Positions 60,550 through 64,000 of a stretch of DNA of 64,000 nt are shown here, piece by piece. The position numbers and the translations under genes are program-made. Each line of letters begins with the position of its first letter. Position 1 is the stretch's first letter. The notes beneath the pieces are model-generated. The model was not told the DNA's origin. It made no database searches and saw nothing but the letters and a program-made list of their open reading frames with translations. Origin of the DNA: Gnetum montanum (lineage: Eukaryota > Streptophyta > Gnetopsida > Gnetales > Gnetaceae); contig MNCI01018059.1 in the NCBI GenBank assembly GCA_015680685.1, positions 300,057 to 364,056 of the forward strand. Direction: 5' to 3'.

Positions 60550-61560
60550 ATGGGGTTTCCAAAAAAAGCCTAACAAAAAATATATTTTTTTTTTGTTGCT
60601 TTTGCAAAAGCATATGATCTATTGGTTCACACAAAAGTATGGTTACGCTTACATAAAATTGGACTTCCTTCAAAATTAGTTATAGCAACTCAAAGATTAT
60701 ATGAGAAAGTGATTATTGAAATTATAAATAGAAATTCTAAGAAAATGTTAATTTTGGAGCAACATTGATATTAAGCAAAGTTGTTTACTTTTTCTAACTT
60801 ACTTTTTTATCTTTATTGATGAATTGTATAAATGGTTAGGCAATGGGTAAGATAGTCATGCTATGAAAATAGGATCCTAAGTAGTGAATCTTTTTTTGTA
60901 TGAAAATAATGCTACCTTGATCTCCATTACTATAAAAGGTGTACAATATATGTTGCAATGGTCTTTAAGTAAATGTGGATAAAACTAAATTGATAATTTG
61001 GGGTATAAGAAATACATGTCATAACTTCCATTTTGGCAACACTAATATGGAAATAGTAGATTCTTTTAAAAATTTGGGTTGTATTTATATTAAAAAATTA
61101 CACGTAGAAGAAGTGCATCAATGAAAGCATACTAAGAGGTTTTAAGGCTTTGTATGCTTTTGAAAGGATTTAGGACTTTGAACTTGGAATATTAGAAAAT
61201 AAAAATTTTAGACTATTATCTATCATACCATATTGTATGAATGTGTCATTTGAGGACTTAGAGTCAATGCTAAACTTTGGAAAGATATTGAAAGAGCATA
61301 AAAAAATTTTCTTCTCAATGATTTAAAGGAAAAGATGTAAAAATCTTACTCAATGTTCTTATGCGAATGTGATTTATTATCTGTAGAAGCAAAAGCCTTG
61401 TGTTAATTCATTACATACACTGATAGCTTACATACCTCAAAGAAAGATAAATTCTCTAAAGAAATTCTTGAGGACTTACAAGACCATGGTTGGTACTTTC
61501 AAGGAATGTAATGGTTAAGAAAATGGAATATTACTTGGAGGGAAGTGTAGCAAAATCCTA
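60550..61560 (+). pseudogene. LINE reverse transcriptase fragment
   Basis: Plus-strand pieces in two frames: FAKAYDLLVHTKVWLRLHKI with GLPSKLVIATQRLYEK (RT motif with AYD for the usual ...FDxV), IDIKQSCLLFLTYFFIFIDE and LYKWLG (equivalent to xxQGCPLSPxLFxxYIDEL). Then comes a degraded active site (LFLYENNATLIS) and SFKNLGCIYIKK followed by AKLWKDIERA. Strongly decayed. It lies 3' of the zf-RVT fragment, so the two are different insertions or a rearranged copy. Confidence 0.62.
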
Positions 61561-61726
61561 AGCATATTCACTAACTAGTCAAGCAAAAGTTTTTAAAATA
61601 ATTGTGGTCTAGGGTATAAGGCAAGAAACAATTTTATTTATATAACATTAGAACCAATAAACTATATGCAAAAGCTCACTATCTCTTAGCAATTCTAATA
61701 AAGTACCAGTGTTATTAGCATCCGAT

Positions 61727-61786
61727 AGGTGTGCTCTTCCTGGAATAGTAAAAGATGGATTTAACTATCCCAAGAAGAGCACACCT
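61727..61786. other. 60-bp near-perfect hairpin
   Basis: AGGTGTGCTCTTCCTGGAAT plus AGT, a 14-nt loop, then the complement with two mismatches in a 23-bp stem. It could be a foldback element remnant or a small-RNA precursor; nothing decides between these. Confidence 0.6.
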
Positions 61787-62074
61787 GTAGGGTGTGCAAG
61801 TTAGAAGCTCTTGAACATGAGTTATATGTATTTCTTTTCTATGTTAAGACTACTCATTTAAGACAATGTTATAATGCTATAAAAAAATTATATGATTTCT
61901 TTTTATTGTCTCCTTTATTACTTGATTAATTTGTAAAGTATATCTTTATTTTTGGACCCTATGGATCTTTTGATGTACTAAATCTTTAGTTTTAGTTTTA
62001 TATTAAGGTTGCCAACAAGACTGAGGAATGACCACAAGACTGAAAAGACTCTAATAGTGGATCTAGCCATTGGA

Positions 62075-62239
62075 GCCTTTCAATTTGTGGGGAATTAACT
62101 TCATGGATCCCATCTCTCTAATGTCCAATGGGAAGTTTTATATTATTATTACTATTGATTTTTGTACCAAATGGGTAGAAGGTGCACCTATCACTAATTG
62201 TACTTCCACTATTGTGGCTTGATTTTTCTCAAAACATGT
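62075..62239 (+). pseudogene. gypsy integrase fragment
   Basis: Plus-strand frame with FNLWGINFMDPISLMSNGKF and YIIITIDFCTKWVEGAPITN, the start of a Ty3/gypsy integrase core (WGxDFxGP...D...KWVEA). It is truncated at 62,239 by the LTR of element D. Confidence 0.7.
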
Positions 62240-63252
62240 TGATGAGTGACGAGGTACCCCTACACTCAACCATATGAATACGAGCATGCACGCGTGATCC
62301 GGTCGAACTCCGTAGACTAAATGCCTTAACACCACAAGAAACACTTGGGGTTAATCATTCGTTGTCTTCCCAGGCTTGCTTGTAAATGTCATGGTGTATG
62401 GTTAAGCAAGTCTGAGGTATGTGATTTTTTTGGTATTTTTCGGTTTATCTTCTAAGCTATGAGAGGAAAGGGTTGAGAAACTAAGCTAACTCTAACTAAT
62501 GTCCTAAGTCTAAATTAACTAGCGTCAGCAGCCGTTCCCACTTACCGGACACACCCTGAACTATGCAACTGTGGCTTACCAAACAATAATCGTTACTGGG
62601 ATCGCCACACGTAACGCAAGTGCTCGAAGTGGTCATACTGAGGCACCTATTTAACTTAAGTGTGATAAGCAGCTGATTCCTTAGCTAGCTATACACACCT
62701 GTGGGTGCTCGTAACTAAGTCGTACTTATCACACGTTCTAGCCTAGCAATGAGTAGCTGATTCCTTGATTAGTCGTACACATTGGACTACCACTGGGATT
62801 ACCAAGCGTAGAATCTTGGAATACACTACTGGGTTACCAAGCAGCCAATGCTCGTAATCAAGTCGTACTCATGCATTGCGACAAGCAGCCGATTCCTTGA
62901 CTAGCCATACACGTCCGTAGATGCTCGTAATCAAGTTGTACTTGTGCGCACTAGGAAAGCAGTAAATAAACAACAATGAAATAAAGCCACATGTTGCAAG
63001 GTTTATCCAATCAAGTTCGTCTTTACTACCGTACACAACTTGGGTTCAGGTTACAAGCTGCTCGTATAAAGAGCCTTTCACTCTAGGACTCCTACTGCGA
63101 GCACATGGGAAAAATTCTAACTCTAGAGTGATCAATCTGCCAGAGCTTCGCTACTTCTAGCCAGGATTGGGAAATGAAGGGAGTGCCACCTCTTATTTAT
63201 AGATATGGTGGCAGACCGCGATATCGCGGCACATGCAGGTCACATCTCATCA
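62240..63252 (-). repeat. 3' LTR of element D
   Basis: TGATGAG...CTCATCA on the plus strand. The minus-strand polypurine tract ATGGGGGTA lies directly to its right, so this is the 3' LTR of a minus-strand element that runs off the window. TATAAATA near 63,200. It is longer (1013 bp) than A/B LTRs because of an internal tandem repeat at about 62,660-62,960. CATGT (62,235-62,239) is the probable left TSD. Confidence 0.85.
62660..62960. repeat. tandem repeat inside the element D LTR
   Basis: Three copies of AGCAGCTGATTCCTTAGCTAG-like sequence followed by ATACAC and GCTCGTAATCAAGTCGTACT, near 62,669, 62,752 and 62,882, interleaved with ACTGGGTTACCAAGC words. Confidence 0.8.
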
Positions 63253-64000
63253 TACCCCCATGACTGAATGAAAACTCGTCCTCGAGTTCCTTACAATGAT
63301 ATCAGGTAGGTATGGAATTATTAGGGGAAATGGAACTAATGGGGTGACATGTGACGGTCTTTATTACAAGACTTGACAAAACTGGTGTTCATGACAACAA
63401 GGGTGAACACCTTATTACAATGACATCAGGCCACATTTGGCAGCTGAGAGAAAAGAGGAGAGACAATAGGAGAGAAGAAGAGAGAAGAGTCTTGTTGCTG
63501 CCAACGCCTAGATTGCGCCTTCTGTTGTCCATCCGTAAGTGCATTATCAATTCTGCTCCTTGCATAGCGGCTTCAATGCTGCTCCACTCCAAGTGTTTGC
63601 TCTAGATCCATTCCGTTGTTGTATGATGGCCATATGCACCCACAACACAATCATATATTAGCAAGGGTAATTGAATCATTAAGTAAATCATACCTTGCTT
63701 CGGTTTAGGTTCCTTGGCTAAGTTGTGGTATGGCTAATATGGATCCAGGAAAAGGTAGATGATGACTACCGAAGGTGTAGGGGTTAGGAAGAAAAACAAA
63801 AAAATTCGGGGCTTAGGATAAAAATCAAAAAATCAGGCCCCATACCCCCATGACTAATCGTGAACCTCCGGTAGCGTTAGAATGGAGAACAAAAAGGAGT
63901 AGGAAAGATAGGTAAAAAGGGACAACTATGGCATCGGTGAAGGAGATGCCGTGATGGAAATGAACAGAAATGTTAATTAATTGCAAAAATGTTAAGGAAA
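63253..64000 (-). mobile_element. element D, 3' internal region (cut by window end)
   Basis: Collinear with the 3' non-coding region of A and B, including a second ACCCCCATGACT motif at about 63,842, 590 bp from the polypurine tract. No coding sequence is visible in this part. Confidence 0.75.

Overview
This is eukaryotic, almost certainly seed-plant, nuclear DNA. It is AT-rich, has no compact gene arrangement, carries short N runs, and is filled with layered, decayed LTR retrotransposons plus LINE remnants. Several unrelated LTR families nested inside one another with heavy point decay suggest a very large, slowly purging genome such as a gymnosperm. That last step is inference; no species-specific marker was found.

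Left part (1-13,350). A plus-strand element E ends in a 3' LTR at 8133-8974 and carries a decayed coiled-coil ORF. A complete minus-strand gag-protease-only element A (770-7608, TSD GGTGT) sits inside that ORF. Beyond it lie the minus-strand protease and gag remnants of another Ty3/gypsy element G (8975-13,352), interrupted by a solo LTR F (9394-10,347, TSD GGAAC).

Middle-left (13,350-22,250). Mostly AT-rich unassigned DNA with a degenerate tandem repeat of about 400 bp, a second copy of the coiled-coil ORF, small tandem duplications, an RBR (RING-between-RING) ubiquitin-ligase-like reading frame and a short telomere-like repeat.

Central nest (22,253-53,802). Three levels are each supported by terminal repeats and target-site duplications (TSDs). 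A Ty1/copia element (LTRs 22,253-22,724 and 53,297-53,802) contains gag-protease element B (23,456-48,590). B contains an 18.8-kb Ty3/gypsy element of the Tat/Ogre type (25,181-43,949, TSD GTATG). The Ogre-like element has gag-protease in one exon and RT, RNase H, a second RNase H and integrase in another. They are separated by a 6.6-kb region with an excellent donor and acceptor that join in frame. On the opposite strand inside that intron lies a separate eight-exon gene (35,367-31,565) with seven GT-AG introns. Its N-terminus looks like a plant FCP1/NIF-type HAD phosphatase with replaced catalytic residues. This is the most interesting object in the window.

Right part (53,803-64,000). Unassigned AT-rich DNA, a cluster of RBR pseudogene pieces (56.3-58.9 kb) including one apparently split by a micro-inversion, LINE fragments (59.4-61.6 kb), a gypsy integrase fragment (62.07-62.24 kb) and the 3' end of another minus-strand element of the A/B family (62,240 to the window end).

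No tRNA, rRNA or CRISPR was seen, and no clearly intact host gene. Nearly all coding sequences contain stops, many at positions expected from C-to-T decay.
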